Assembly (NCBI RefSeq): GCF_000282215.1
Contig: NZ_AKJS01000067.1
Coordinates: forward strand, 1 to 64,000
Direction of reading: 5' to 3'
DNA: 64,000 nt
Origin: Pseudomonas sp. GM21
GTDB taxonomy: Bacteria; Pseudomonadota; Gammaproteobacteria; Pseudomonadales; Pseudomonadaceae
The notes under the pieces were generated by a model. It was not told where the DNA came from, searched no databases, and saw nothing but the letters and a program-made list of their open reading frames with translations. Position numbers and translations under genes: made by a program. Below are positions 17,246-26,507 of this stretch, one piece after another (the first letter of the stretch is position 1; each line of letters begins with the position of its first letter).

Positions 17246-18142
17246 TCATTTGGCGAATTTTCTCGCGCCCGCCACACAGAAAATCACGGCCACGGTGACC
17301 CCGAGCATGCCGATGCTGACCTGTTCGTGCAGCAACGTCGCCGCGAGTGCCAAGCCGAAAAACGGCTGTAACAACTGCAGCTGTCCCACCGCCGCGATCC
17401 CGCCTTGCGCCAGCCCGCGATACCAGAACACGAAGCCGATCAGCATGCTGAACAGCGACACATACCCCAGGCTCACCCAGGCCGGCACACTGATCCCGGA
17501 AAACGAAACGGGCATCCGCCACCAGGTCAACACGGCCATCAGCGGCAGCGACAGCACCAAGGCCCAGCAAATCACCTGCCAGCCGCCCAGTGTTCTGGAG
17601 AGTTTTGCGCCTTCGGCATACCCCAGGCCACACGCCAGAATCGCCAACAGCATCAGGACGTCGCCGATGGGGGACGTGCTCAACCCCTGAGAAACGGCGA
17701 AGCCAATCACCAGCAAACTCCCCAGCACCGAAAACAGCCAGAACGCCGGTCTTGGGCGCTCGCCACCGCGCAATACCCCGAAGACGGCGGTGGCAAGCGG
17801 CAGCAGGCCGACGAAGACGATGGAGTGCGCCGACGTCACGTATTGCAACGCCAGCGCCGTCAGCAACGGAAAGCCGACCACCACGCCCAGTGCCACGATG
17901 ATCAAAGGCAGCAACTGGCTGCGCGCTGGGCGTTGTTGCTTGAACAGCCACAGCATGCACAGCGCCAGCACACCGGCGATAGTGGCGCGGGCGACCGTCA
18001 GGAACACGGGGTTGAATTCGAGCACGGCCACCCGGGTGGCGGGCAGCGAGCCGCTGAAGATCAGCACGCCGATCAAGCCATTGATCAGTCCGCTTGCGTG
18101 TTTGTCCAGCGCCGGGCTTTTAAGCGTTGAGGCCCTTTCCAT
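17246..18142 (-). CDS. DMT superfamily (EamA) transporter
   Basis: This 298-residue inner-membrane protein has ten predicted spans in two EamA repeats (about 15–145 and 160–292). EamA proteins usually export amino acids or metabolites. It is divergent from a MocR-type regulator with 86 bases between the starts, a common arrangement in which the regulator controls the transporter. The inverted repeats in that gap support this. Confidence 0.92.
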   Translation of the reverse strand: MERASTLKSPALDKHASGLINGLIGVLIFSGSLPATRVAVLEFNPVFLTVARATIAGVLALCMLWLFKQQRPARSQLLPLIIVALGVVVGFPLLTALALQYVTSAHSIVFVGLLPLATAVFGVLRGGERPRPAFWLFSVLGSLLVIGFAVSQGLSTSPIGDVLMLLAILACGLGYAEGAKLSRTLGGWQVICWALVLSLPLMAVLTWWRMPVSFSGISVPAWVSLGYVSLFSMLIGFVFWYRGLAQGGIAAVGQLQLLQPFFGLALAATLLHEQVSIGMLGVTVAVIFCVAGARKFAK

Positions 18143-18173
18143 CGCCTGTCTCCGTATCGGGTTGTGTCAGGGC

Positions 18174-18211
18174 ATCCTATGAGCCAGGATTAAGAACAAT
18201 CAAAAAATTGT
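18174..18211. promoter_or_regulatory. Candidate MocR operators between eamA and mocR genes
   Basis: Two inverted repeats fill the short divergent gap: ATCCT-N7-AGGAT at 18174–18190 and ACAAT-N6-ATTGT at 18196–18211. Their place, just before the regulator start at 18229, fits autoregulation plus control of the transporter. Assignment is by position and symmetry only. Confidence 0.4.
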
Positions 18212-18228
18212 CATGGATACATCCCACA

Positions 18229-19560
18229 ATGGCACGCTCCCGCTACAAGTCGCTGGTGGACACTTTTGCTGCCGATATTCACTCGGGGCGCTTGTTGCCC
18301 GGCACGCGCTTGCCGACGCACCGCCAGTTGGCCGTCAGCGAAGGTCTGGCGCTGGTCACCGCCAGCCGGGTGTATGCCGAGCTGGAAGCCATGGGCCTGG
18401 TCAGTGGTGAAACCGGACGCGGGACGTTTGTTCGCGAGACCTCGTTGCCGCCCAGTCATGGCATCGATCAGCCAGACGTCGCGGCGGGGGTGATCGATCT
18501 CAACTTCAACTATCCCTCGTTGCAGGGGCAAGGCGATCTGTTGCGCAATGCCTTGCGCCAACTGGCGTTGTCCGGCGACCTGGAGTCGCACTTGCGCTAT
18601 CAACCCCACGCCGGACGTGCGCATGAGCGCGCCTCCATCGCCCGCCATTTGCGTAGCCGTGGGCTGACGGTTGAGGCCGAGCAGGTGCTAATTGTCAGTG
18701 GCGCCCAGCATGGCCTGGCGGTGACGCTGATGGCGCTGCTGCGACCCGGTGACGTGATCGCGGCCGACGCATTGACCTATTCAGGTTTCAAAGTGCTGGC
18801 GGAATCGCTCCACCTTGAAATCGTCGCCATCCCCGTCACGGAGCAGGGGCCGGATCTGGAGGCGCTGGAAAAGCTGTGCCGCAGCCGGACCGTGCGTGCC
18901 GTCTACACCATACCGACCCTGCATAACCCGATGGGCTGGGTGATGCCCGCCGATCAACGCGAACAACTGGTATCGATAGCGCGCCAGCATGACCTGCACA
19001 TCATTGAGGACGGGGCGTACGCGTTTCTCGCCGAGCAAGCGCCGCCGCCCCTCGCTGAGCTGGCCCCGGAACGCACCGTCTACGTGTCCGGCTTTTCCAA
19101 GAATGTCGCCACCGGTCTGCGCGTGGGTTTCATCGCAGCACCGGCGCAAAGGGTCGCCGCACTGGAGCGTTCGATCAGGGCGACCACCTGGAACACTCCG
19201 GGCGTCATGACAGCCATCGCTTGCGCCTGGCTCGACGATGGCACTGTTACCCGCCTCGAAGCGCAAAAGCGCGAAGACGCGCGAGCCCGGCAGAAGCTGG
19301 CGGATGAGGAGCTAAGCGGCCTTCGCGTCATCCGCCATCCATCGTCGTACTTTCTATGGCTGCCCCTGTCGGAAGACGCACGGGCAGACCAGATCGCCGT
19401 GGCCTTGATGCGTGAACAGGTCTCGGTCTCCACCGCCGAGCCGTTTGCGGTATCGGTTCATGTTCCGCACGCCTTGCGGTTGGCGCTGGGCTCGGTGGAC
19501 CTGGCCACGCTTCGCCACGCGTTGGTGAAAGTGAAGTGGGTAGTGGAGGCTTACACGTAA
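18229..19560 (+). CDS. MocR-type regulator (GntR wHTH fused to aminotransferase fold)
   Basis: This 443-residue protein has an N-terminal GntR winged helix (about 1–70, LPTHRQLAVSEGL and TASRVYAELEAMGLV) and a C-terminal type-I aminotransferase-like domain. The PLP-binding lysine is K291 in SGFSKNVATG, with partners N233 (HNP) and D261/Y264 (EDGAY) retained. MocR proteins sense PLP plus an amino acid or amine and switch a neighbouring gene, here most likely the divergent EamA transporter. The ATG at 18229 begins just before the HTH; the longer frame overlaps the transporter promoter. Confidence 0.93.
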   Translation: MARSRYKSLVDTFAADIHSGRLLPGTRLPTHRQLAVSEGLALVTASRVYAELEAMGLVSGETGRGTFVRETSLPPSHGIDQPDVAAGVIDLNFNYPSLQGQGDLLRNALRQLALSGDLESHLRYQPHAGRAHERASIARHLRSRGLTVEAEQVLIVSGAQHGLAVTLMALLRPGDVIAADALTYSGFKVLAESLHLEIVAIPVTEQGPDLEALEKLCRSRTVRAVYTIPTLHNPMGWVMPADQREQLVSIARQHDLHIIEDGAYAFLAEQAPPPLAELAPERTVYVSGFSKNVATGLRVGFIAAPAQRVAALERSIRATTWNTPGVMTAIACAWLDDGTVTRLEAQKREDARARQKLADEELSGLRVIRHPSSYFLWLPLSEDARADQIAVALMREQVSVSTAEPFAVSVHVPHALRLALGSVDLATLRHALVKVKWVVEAYT

Positions 19561-19624
19561 AAAGCGCTAGCGCCTTTGGCCGGCTGAACTACAATTCCCT
19601 CACTTTTTTGGAGGCCAGGCGGTC

Positions 19625-20677
19625 GTGGATGCATTGTCGTTTGTCTATGACTACCTGTCCCGATGGGTGATAACGCCAGTTACCCAGCAGTTTCTTGGCA
19701 TTTTTGATTTGAATGGCCGTTTCGGCCTGTTGTTTCTGGCGACCTCCTACAGCGTTGCCTACGGGCTGTTCCGTTTCAGGAAATCTCGCGGGCTGACCAG
19801 CGCACCAACCCTCTGGCAATTCATCGGCGGCAAGCAGGTTTACCTGCATCAGTCGGCGTTGCTGGATTATCGCTACTACTTCGTCCGCGCCATTCTGAAA
19901 GTCATGCTGGTGCTGCCCATCGTCGGACTGGTGGACCCACACATCCTGCGCTCCGCCGACTACGTGAGCTTTTTCACCAACCTGTGGGGCGCGCGCACTC
20001 AAGTCGAGGAACACCTCGCGTTGTCGCTGCTCTATGGGCTCGGCGTGTTTCTGGTCAAGGATTTCGCCAACTATTGGGGCCATCGCGCCTTCCATACCCG
20101 CTGGCTGTGGGATTTCCACAAGGTCCACCATTCGGCCCCCGTGCTGGTCCCGGCGACCGCTAGCCGGCTGCACTTTGTGGAAAAAATCGTCGAAAAACTC
20201 ACCAATACACTGTGCGTCGGTGTTTACGCCGGTGTCTTCTGGTACGCCTGTGGCGGCGAAATCAGCCGCTACACCCTGTTCGGCGTGACCTGGATGGTGC
20301 TGATCCTCAACGGGTTTGCCGCCAACCTGCGCCATACCCATGTGTGGTTGTCGTTTGGGCCCGTGGTCGAACATGTGCTCAACAGCCCCGCCCAGCACCA
20401 GATTCATCACAGCGACGCGCCGAAACACGTCAACAAGAACTTCGGCATCAACCTGTCGCTCTGGGACTGGATGTTCGGCACGCTCTACGTCACCACCTCC
20501 AAACCCGAGGCGCTGCGCTTTGGCACCGGCGAAGCGGATCACTCACGTTACCTGACGGTGTACAGCCTGATCGTGACGCCATTTGTGGACATCGCCCGCA
20601 AAATCCACCTGACAAAACCTGAGCAGAGCCTTGCCACCGAGGTAGTTGAACAGTCGAAGGACGTTCCACTTCGGTAA
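19625..20677 (+). CDS. Sterol desaturase/fatty acid hydroxylase family membrane protein
   Basis: This 350-residue integral membrane protein carries the eight-histidine diiron motifs: HRAFH and FHKVHH at about 155–170 and HQIHH at about 260. These enzymes use O2 to hydroxylate or desaturate lipid chains. Spans lie at the N-terminus and around 95–150 and 200–230. The start is GTG 19625 with GGAGG about 13 bases upstream. The substrate is unknown; bacteria of this group seldom make sterols, so a hopanoid, fatty acid or ether-lipid substrate is more likely (inference). Confidence 0.9.
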   Translation: MDALSFVYDYLSRWVITPVTQQFLGIFDLNGRFGLLFLATSYSVAYGLFRFRKSRGLTSAPTLWQFIGGKQVYLHQSALLDYRYYFVRAILKVMLVLPIVGLVDPHILRSADYVSFFTNLWGARTQVEEHLALSLLYGLGVFLVKDFANYWGHRAFHTRWLWDFHKVHHSAPVLVPATASRLHFVEKIVEKLTNTLCVGVYAGVFWYACGGEISRYTLFGVTWMVLILNGFAANLRHTHVWLSFGPVVEHVLNSPAQHQIHHSDAPKHVNKNFGINLSLWDWMFGTLYVTTSKPEALRFGTGEADHSRYLTVYSLIVTPFVDIARKIHLTKPEQSLATEVVEQSKDVPLR

Positions 20678-20799
20678 CAGCCCGCCCTCAAACACATCCA
20701 TGACCTACGCTTGTTCATTAGACGCATGTTCAGTGAGCAGGGGTTGCTCCTGAGCGAGATTCAACCGGCACCTACAAAAACAAGATCAGGAGTCCACTC

Positions 20800-21765
20800 A
20801 TGTTCGCTTTGTTCCGTCGTTTAAATTTCGCCGCTGCCGTGGCGATCACCGCTGCCGCACTTTCAACACCCGCAATGGCGCTGGATACCGTCAAGTTCAT
20901 GGCCCCAGGGTCGGTCGGTGGTGGTTATGACCAGACCGCACGGGAACTGGGCAAGGCCATGATCGAGGCCAAAGTGGCCAAGTCCGCCACCTTCGAAAAC
21001 AAGGGCGGCGCTGGCGGTACGCTGGGGCTTGCGCAGTTCGCCAACAGCACCAAAGGGGAGGTGGGTGCGTTGCTGGTGGTGGGGGCGATCATGGTCGCCG
21101 GCATCGAACAGAACAAACCGCAAATCACCTTGAAGGACGTGACACCGATTGCCCGGCTGTTTACTGAATACAACGTGATCGCCGTGCGCAAGGAGTCCGA
21201 CTTCAAAACCCTTGAGGATTTGCTCAAGGCCTTCAAAGACAAACCCACCAGCATCACCTGGGGCGGCGGCTCCAAAGGCTCGGTCGATCACATCGGCATC
21301 GCCGAGCTGGCCGGCAAAATGGATGTCCCGGTCAACAAGGTGAATTACGTCGCCTTCGGCGGTGGCGGTGAAGTGGTGGCTCAGGCGCTCGGCGGCCAGC
21401 TCAAAGTGATCACTGGCGGCTATGCCGAGCTGGGTCAATACATCAAGAGCGGCCAGTTCCGCGTCCTCGCCATCGGCGCGCCGGAGCGCGTTGCCGGTAT
21501 CGATGCGCCGACCCTCAAAGAGAAAGGCTACGACGTGATCATTGGCAATTGGCGCGGTGTGTACGGCGCCGCAGGTCTGAGCCCCGAGCAGCGCCAGGAA
21601 CTGACCGACGCCGTCGTCACTGCCACCAAAACCCAGTCCTGGCAAGACAACCTCAACACCAACGCGTGGTCGCCGAGCGTGTTGACCGGCGATGCATTCG
21701 GCAAGTTTGTCGACGAAGAACATGTGCGGCTGCGGGCGATGCTGGTCAACGTCGGGCTGCTTTGA
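20800..21765 (+). CDS. tctC: TctC: tripartite tricarboxylate transporter binding protein
   Basis: This 321-residue periplasmic protein has a signal peptide cleaved near TPAMA (about 27). It continues with the Bug/TctC pattern, including APGSVGGGYDQTAREL and ENKGGAGGTLGLAQFA. It binds citrate or another carboxylate and delivers it to TctBA. The ATG has AGGAG 7 bases upstream. It is first in the tctCBA operon, followed by tctB one base after its stop. No tctDE two-component genes are adjacent, so control is not visible here. Confidence 0.95.
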   Translation: MFALFRRLNFAAAVAITAAALSTPAMALDTVKFMAPGSVGGGYDQTARELGKAMIEAKVAKSATFENKGGAGGTLGLAQFANSTKGEVGALLVVGAIMVAGIEQNKPQITLKDVTPIARLFTEYNVIAVRKESDFKTLEDLLKAFKDKPTSITWGGGSKGSVDHIGIAELAGKMDVPVNKVNYVAFGGGGEVVAQALGGQLKVITGGYAELGQYIKSGQFRVLAIGAPERVAGIDAPTLKEKGYDVIIGNWRGVYGAAGLSPEQRQELTDAVVTATKTQSWQDNLNTNAWSPSVLTGDAFGKFVDEEHVRLRAMLVNVGLL

Positions 21766-21766
21766 C

Positions 21767-22261
21767 ATGACCGGGTTGCGCAAGGTTGTGCCGCCACAGT
21801 TGGCCATCGGCCTTGGACTGATCGCCATCAGTGCCGTCCTGGCGGTCGGCGCCTGGCGGTTTCCGCCCGAGATGGGCTACGTCGTTTTGGCCGCCGATGT
21901 CTACCCCTACGGGCTGGCGGTGTTCCTGGGCGTCGTCGGGTTGCTGCTGAGTGTTCAAGCCTGCACCGGCGGCTTTCGCGAATTGGCGGACCACGACGAC
22001 GAGTCTGCCAAAGCGCTGCCCGGTGGCAAATCCGGTGCGGCGTGGGTCACGGCGGGGCTGATGGGGGTGGCATTGCTGATTAACCTCATCGGCTTCGTCC
22101 TCTCCGCCGGGCTACTGTTTGCCTGTGCGGCACGTGGGTTTGGCAGTCGCCATCCGCTGCGGGACCTGGCCATCGGCATTGCCCTGACGTTGCCGATTTA
22201 CTGGCTGTTCAACGCCGGGCTCGGCGTCTCCCTGCCGCCCCTTGTCAACGCCTGGATCTGA
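21767..22261 (+). CDS. tctB: TctB: small membrane subunit of the tricarboxylate transporter
   Basis: This 164-residue inner-membrane protein has four hydrophobic spans (about 10–30, 45–65, 95–120, 130–160) and the usual central hydrophilic loop. It pairs with TctA in the Na+- or proton-driven transporter. The ATG at 21767 comes one base after the tctC stop, which indicates tight coupling. Confidence 0.92.
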   Translation: MTGLRKVVPPQLAIGLGLIAISAVLAVGAWRFPPEMGYVVLAADVYPYGLAVFLGVVGLLLSVQACTGGFRELADHDDESAKALPGGKSGAAWVTAGLMGVALLINLIGFVLSAGLLFACAARGFGSRHPLRDLAIGIALTLPIYWLFNAGLGVSLPPLVNAWI

Positions 22262-22276
22262 GCCGGGCCGAAGGAG

Positions 22277-23794
22277 ATGAACCCGGTGGATATTCTCGCA
22301 AGCCTGGCGATGGGGTTTTCCGCCGCACTGTCGCCGATCAATCTGATGTGGGGGTTTATCGGCTGTTTGCTCGGCACGGCGATTGGGGTGTTGCCCGGTA
22401 TCGGACCGGCGCTGACCGTTGCGCTGTTGCTGCCCATCACCGCCAAGGTCGACCCCACTGGCGCGCTGATCATGTTCGCCGGCATCTACTACGGCGCGCA
22501 GTTTGGCGGCTCGACCACCTCTATTTTGCTAAACACGCCGGGGGAGTCATCCTCCATGGTCACGGCCCTGGAAGGTAACTTGATGGCCCGCAACGGCCGG
22601 GCCGGGCCGGCGCTCGCCACGGCGGCGATCGGTTCGTTCGTGGCCGGGACCATCGCCACGATTCTGCTGACCCTGTTTGCCCCCATCGTCGCCACGCTGG
22701 CGCTGAAATTCGGCCCGGCGGAATATTTCGCGATTCTGGTGCTGTCGTTCACCACCGTGTCGGCGGTGCTGGGCGCGTCGATGCTGCGCGGTTTCGCCTC
22801 GCTTGGGGTGGGCCTGGCCATCGGCCTGATCGGTCTCGACTCGACCTCGGGCATCGCCCGTTACACGCTGGGGGTGCCGGAATTGGTGGATGGCATCGAA
22901 GTGGTGCTGGTGGCGGTGGGCTTGTTTGCCGTGGGGGAGGCGCTGTACAGCTTGCTGTATCAAAAAGAAGAAAGCAGCGGGCGGCACCGCTTGACCTCAT
23001 TGTGGATGACCCGCGCCGACTGGAAACGCTCGGTACCGGCCTGGCTGCGCGGCACGCTGATCGGTTTTCCGTTTGGTTCGATTCCTGCCGGTGGTGCCGA
23101 AATTCCGACGTTTCTGTCCTATTCCGCCGAACGCAAGCTGAGCAAGTTCCCGAAAGAGTTTGCGGGCAGCAAGGGCGAGGGCGCGATTGAGGGCGTCGCC
23201 GGCCCCGAGGCGGCCAACAATGCCAGCGCGACGGGGTCGTTGGTGCCGCTGCTGACGCTGGGCATTCCGACCTCCGCAACGGCGGCCATCCTGTTGGCCG
23301 CGTTCCAGAACTACAACCTGCAACCGGGCCCGATGTTGTTCCAGACTTCGGGTGACCTGGTCTGGACCCTCGTTGCCTCGCTGTACATCGGCAATGTCAT
23401 CCTGCTGGTGCTGAACCTGCCGTTGGTGGGCTTGTGGGTCAAGCTGCTGCAAATTCCACGGCCTTACTTGAACGCCGGCATTCTGGTGTTTGCCACCATT
23501 GGCGTGTACGGCATGCGCCACTCTTCGTTCGATCTGCTGCTGATGCTCGGCATTGGCTGGGGCGGAGTGCTGATGCGGCGTTTCGATTTCCCCGTGGCAC
23601 CGGTGATCGTCGGTATGTTGCTGGGGCCGATGGCTGAAAAGCAACTGCGCAACGCCTTGTCCATCAGTCAGGGTGACTGGCTGATCTTCGTCACTGAGCC
23701 CATCGCTGCGTCGTTCCTCACGCTGACGCTTTTGGTGTTGATCGTTCCGCATTTGCTCCACGCTCGGGGCATCAAACTGCATGAGGATGATTGA
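22277..23794 (+). CDS. tctA: TctA: large membrane subunit of the tricarboxylate transporter
   Basis: This 505-residue polytopic protein has about 11–12 spans. It shows the TctA signatures [17 protein letters not shown] near residue 40 and [14 protein letters not shown] near 90, with PEAANNA near 315. It forms the transport channel of the TTT system. It follows tctB by 15 bases with AAGGAG before the ATG. A long palindromic repeat begins 18 bases after its stop. Confidence 0.95.
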   Translation: MNPVDILASLAMGFSAALSPINLMWGFIGCLLGTAIGVLPGIGPALTVALLLPITAKVDPTGALIMFAGIYYGAQFGGSTTSILLNTPGESSSMVTALEGNLMARNGRAGPALATAAIGSFVAGTIATILLTLFAPIVATLALKFGPAEYFAILVLSFTTVSAVLGASMLRGFASLGVGLAIGLIGLDSTSGIARYTLGVPELVDGIEVVLVAVGLFAVGEALYSLLYQKEESSGRHRLTSLWMTRADWKRSVPAWLRGTLIGFPFGSIPAGGAEIPTFLSYSAERKLSKFPKEFAGSKGEGAIEGVAGPEAANNASATGSLVPLLTLGIPTSATAAILLAAFQNYNLQPGPMLFQTSGDLVWTLVASLYIGNVILLVLNLPLVGLWVKLLQIPRPYLNAGILVFATIGVYGMRHSSFDLLLMLGIGWGGVLMRRFDFPVAPVIVGMLLGPMAEKQLRNALSISQGDWLIFVTEPIAASFLTLTLLVLIVPHLLHARGIKLHEDD

Positions 23795-23811
23795 ATCAAC
23801 GCGCGACCTGT

Positions 23812-23941
23812 GTAGCAGCTGCCGAAGGCTGCGTTCGGCGGCGAAGCCGTCGTAAACCTGAATGCACGTTGTACCTGAAACACCGAGTTGTCTGGTCTGA
23901 CGACGGCTTCACCGCCGGACGCAGGCTTCGCCAGCTGCTAC
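23812..23941. repeat. GTAGCAGCTG-family palindromic repeat, copy 1
   Basis: Arms of about 41 bases start GTAGCAGCTGCCGAAGG and end CTTCGCCAGCTGCTAC, and enclose about 46 bases. The inner arms GGCGAAGCCGTCGT and ACGACGGCTTCACC pair as well. It lies just after tctA and may act as its terminator or an mRNA-stabilising structure. Confidence 0.85.
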
Positions 23942-24042
23942 AAAAAAACTGTCGCATCGCTTTAGGCAGTTTTCTTCAATACGCCGGAGCAGGGCGCTCA
24001 GTAACTTGAGCGCTGACTTCCCTGAATTGAAGAAGGTGTGCG

Positions 24043-24630
24043 ATGAGTCTGATGATCTCCATGGCGACGTTTGCGCTGGTGGCGTCCATAACGCCGGGGC
24101 CGGTGAATATTGTGGCGTTAAGTTCGGGCGCGCAGTTTGGCTTTCGTGCCAGTCAACGGCACGTTGCCGGGGCAACGCTGGGGTTCGTGCTGTTGCTGGT
24201 GCTGATGGGCCTGGGCCTGCATGAAGTATTGCGCGTGTGGCCGGCGCTGACGCGGGTGGTGCAACTGGCGGGTGTGGCGTTTTTGCTGTTCATGGCCTGG
24301 AAACTGGCGGCGGACGATGGTCGTCTCGATGCCAAGGCGTCGGGCCGGGCGCCGTCGATGCTCTATGGCGCGATCATGCAATGGCTCAACCCGAAAGCCT
24401 GGCTGGCCTGTGTGGCGGGGATGGGCGCCTTTGTCGCGGACGGCGAGGCGCGATTGGTCTGGCAGTTTGCAGCGGTGTATCTGGTGATCTGCTATCTGTC
24501 CGTCGGCTGCTGGGCCTATGCCGGGACTTTTTTACGCGGCTACCTGGGCAACCCGGCGGGCATGCGCTTGTTCAATCGGACCATGGCGTTGCTGTTGGCG
24601 GGCAGTGCGGTTTATTTATTGTTGCCCTGA
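24043..24630 (+). CDS. LysE family exporter (second copy)
   Basis: This 195-residue inner-membrane protein has six spans and the family opening ITPGPVNIVALSSGAQFG (about 16–33). It differs clearly from the LysE protein at 16.5–17.2 kb, so the two are not recent duplicates. The conserved NPKAW block near residue 115 is present. It ends directly against the convergent AraC regulator (stops at 24630 and 24631), an arrangement often seen for a regulator and its transporter, though not proof. Confidence 0.9.
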   Translation: MSLMISMATFALVASITPGPVNIVALSSGAQFGFRASQRHVAGATLGFVLLLVLMGLGLHEVLRVWPALTRVVQLAGVAFLLFMAWKLAADDGRLDAKASGRAPSMLYGAIMQWLNPKAWLACVAGMGAFVADGEARLVWQFAAVYLVICYLSVGCWAYAGTFLRGYLGNPAGMRLFNRTMALLLAGSAVYLLLP

Positions 24631-25464
24631 TCAGCCACGATACTGCCCCGGCGTCGCTGCCAAATGTTGTTTAAACGCCCGTTGAAAATGCGCCTGATCA
24701 GCAAACCCCGCTTCCAGCGCCACATCGGCAATCAATTTGCCGTTGCGCAATTGGTCGCGGGCGAACTGGATGCGCCGATTGATCAAAAACGCGTGGGGTG
24801 TCATGCCGTAATGGTGCTTGAAGGCGCGGATCAGGTACGACGGCGACAACTGAGCGGCTTGGCAAATGTCTTCGAGCTTGAGCAGTTGCGTGCAGTTGTC
24901 GCGGATGTAGTCGGCCGCGCGTTCCAGCTTGAAATTGGGTTCGCGCAGAGGTTGGTCAACGGGGTTGAGCCGCTGTTGTACGTCAGTGAAAAACTCCACC
25001 GCCGCGCTGTGTTTGCACAGCACGTCCTGCACGGGATCGACGAGTATTTCGTACAACGCTTTCAGGCCGGTAAACAACTGGATATCACGGGTATGAGTGG
25101 TGGAAAAACGTCGAAATGCCAAGTCGTGGCTGAAGCCAAGCTGATGCTGCAAATCGGTCAGCCAGGGTGTCTCGACGTATAGCATCAGGTACGACCATGG
25201 CTGGTCATCGATCGGATTGCAGGCGTGAACATCGTCGGGGTTCATCAGCACCACGGTGCCCGCGCTGACCTGAAACGCCGACTGTTCATGCAGGTAAGTG
25301 CTGCACCCGGCAGTGATCGCACCGATGGAAAAGTGCTTGTGGGCATGCCGGGTGTAGCAGACGTCGCGACCGTCGGCGATGGAACGGGCCTCAATGAAGG
25401 GCAGGGCGTCATCACGCCAGAAGCGCGGAGCCTTGTCAGCGTTTTTGGCGGCGGCGTGCTTCAT
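24631..25464 (-). CDS. AraC family transcriptional regulator
   Basis: This 277-residue protein has an N-terminal cupin-like sensing domain (about 25–150) and a C-terminal double helix-turn-helix (about 180–277) with the family ending FADQAHFQRAFKQHLAATPGQYR. Its first HTH is KLEDICQAAQLSPSYLIRAFKHHYG. It probably regulates the convergent LysE-type exporter or the adjacent VOC gene; the ligand is not known. Confidence 0.92.
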   Translation of the reverse strand: MKHAAAKNADKAPRFWRDDALPFIEARSIADGRDVCYTRHAHKHFSIGAITAGCSTYLHEQSAFQVSAGTVVLMNPDDVHACNPIDDQPWSYLMLYVETPWLTDLQHQLGFSHDLAFRRFSTTHTRDIQLFTGLKALYEILVDPVQDVLCKHSAAVEFFTDVQQRLNPVDQPLREPNFKLERAADYIRDNCTQLLKLEDICQAAQLSPSYLIRAFKHHYGMTPHAFLINRRIQFARDQLRNGKLIADVALEAGFADQAHFQRAFKQHLAATPGQYRG

Positions 25465-25499
25465 CGTCAGCGTCCTCGACAGGTCAGCCCTGGAGTGTA

Positions 25500-26003
25500 T
25501 TAGCTCTCGCCGTCAAAGGCTCGTTGCAAGGCGGCGATGTCGAGCTTTTTCATCTGCATCATGGCGTGCATGGCGCGTTGGGACTTGGTCGTATCCGGAT
25601 CTTTCAACATCTCCATGAACGGGATCGGGACGATTTGCCAGGACAACCCGTATTTGTCCTTGAGCCAACCACATTGCTGGGCCTGGGGCTCGCCACCGGC
25701 GGAAAGAGTGCCCCAGTAATGGTCGATTTCCTCCTGTGTCTGGCAGTTGACCTGAAAGGAAATTGCTTCATTGAACTTGAAATGGGGGCCGCCATTGAGG
25801 CCGGTAAACGGTTGCCCGTCCAGCTCGAAGCTGATCGTCAGCACCAGGCCTTCTGGCATGCCGTGAACATCCTGGCCTGCCTTGCCGTAATGGGTGGTGC
25901 CGGTGATTTTTGAATGATCGAAGATCGAACAGTAATACTTCGCCGCCTCTTCGGCCTGAGTGTCGAACCAGAGGCAGGGAGTCAGTTTTTGCACGCGTTG
26001 CAT
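25500..26003 (-). CDS. PhnB-like VOC family protein
   Basis: This 167-residue protein has the PhnB/3-demethylubiquinone-methyltransferase-like glyoxalase fold: LTPCLWFDTQAEEAAKYYCSIF at the start and a central CGWLKDKYGLSWQIVP strand. These proteins are often misannotated as methyltransferases; they hold no SAM motif. It is probably an enzyme or binding protein for a small ligand. It lies 36 bases upstream of the AraC gene and may be co-transcribed. Confidence 0.88.
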   Translation of the reverse strand: MQRVQKLTPCLWFDTQAEEAAKYYCSIFDHSKITGTTHYGKAGQDVHGMPEGLVLTISFELDGQPFTGLNGGPHFKFNEAISFQVNCQTQEEIDHYWGTLSAGGEPQAQQCGWLKDKYGLSWQIVPIPFMEMLKDPDTTKSQRAMHAMMQMKKLDIAALQRAFDGES

Positions 26004-26102
26004 GATGGCGCTCCTCTACGGGTTACTCATGCTGGACTATCAGCGTAGTCAGCCTGGGGTCGATCAGTTGGACCGTAGATCGATAACTTCATAAGAAATG
26101 TA

Positions 26103-26159
26103 GTCGGATTGACATATTTAAAGGTCATATAGACTCTTTTCGAGTGTTGTCGATATGAC
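26103..26159 (+). promoter_or_regulatory. Three GT-N7-AC elements, candidate NorR/FhpR enhancer
   Basis: GTCGGATTGAC (26103), GTCATATAGAC (26124) and GTCGATATGAC (26149) all match GT-N7-AC, and more tightly GTC-N5-GAC. Their centres are 21 and 25 bases apart. NorR of E. coli binds three such sites upstream of norVW. They lie 43–99 bases upstream of a sigma-54-like promoter facing the PpyR-like/nnrS genes. No norR gene is in the window. Confidence 0.6.
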
Positions 26160-26200
26160 CACGTAGCACTCAAGGTATTGATTAAACAGGGGTAAATACC

Positions 26201-26217
26201 TGGCACGACACTTGATA
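26201..26217 (+). promoter_or_regulatory. Near-consensus sigma-54 promoter of the PpyR-like/nnrS pair
   Basis: TGGCACGACACTTGAT matches the -24 element perfectly (TGGCACG) with exact GG-N10 spacing to the -12 element, which reads GA instead of GC. It sits 57 bases before the start codon at 26258 and downstream of three NorR-like sites. Confidence 0.55.
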
Positions 26218-26257
26218 TATCCAACGTACAACTGACCCGCTTGAGGAGTACGGCAAA

Positions 26258-26506
26258 ATGTTCGATTTTCTCAACAACCCACTGACCGTTCTGCACCTGT
26301 CGAGCAAAGTGCTTGGTGCTGGCCTAGCCATGCTGCTGGCCGGTATCTATGGCGCCTACCTGTACGGCGGTCACTTGTCGATCGTAGTGTTGGTAGCGAT
26401 GCATGCAATGACCATCGTCGGGCCGACCCTCATCAAGATTGGCTACGTCATGCGCCTGCTGGCCCAATACCGGTTGGGTAAAGGCCTGACCCATGCGGTG
26501 GCTTGA
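26258..26506 (+). CDS. PpyR-like small membrane protein
   Basis: This 82-residue protein has two hydrophobic segments (about 18–40 and 42–62) and a basic C-terminus. By size and by its place directly before nnrS it resembles PpyR (P. aeruginosa), described as a regulator of psl and pyoverdine genes and encoded with fhp and an NnrS-type gene. Here fhp is missing. The ATG at 26258 has GAGGAG about 12 bases upstream. It is probably induced by nitric oxide through the upstream sigma-54 control region; its biochemical role is unknown. Confidence 0.7.
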   Translation: MFDFLNNPLTVLHLSSKVLGAGLAMLLAGIYGAYLYGGHLSIVVLVAMHAMTIVGPTLIKIGYVMRLLAQYRLGKGLTHAVA

Positions 26507-26507
26507 G

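Noticed and set aside
25500..26003. Considered as a ubiquinone methyltransferase
   Set aside because: No SAM-binding motif; it has the VOC fold pattern and the name is a common misannotation.
26211..26224. TTGATATATCCAAC considered as an Anr/Dnr box
   Set aside because: Only the left half TTGAT fits; the right half does not match ATCAA. The sigma-54 reading is better.
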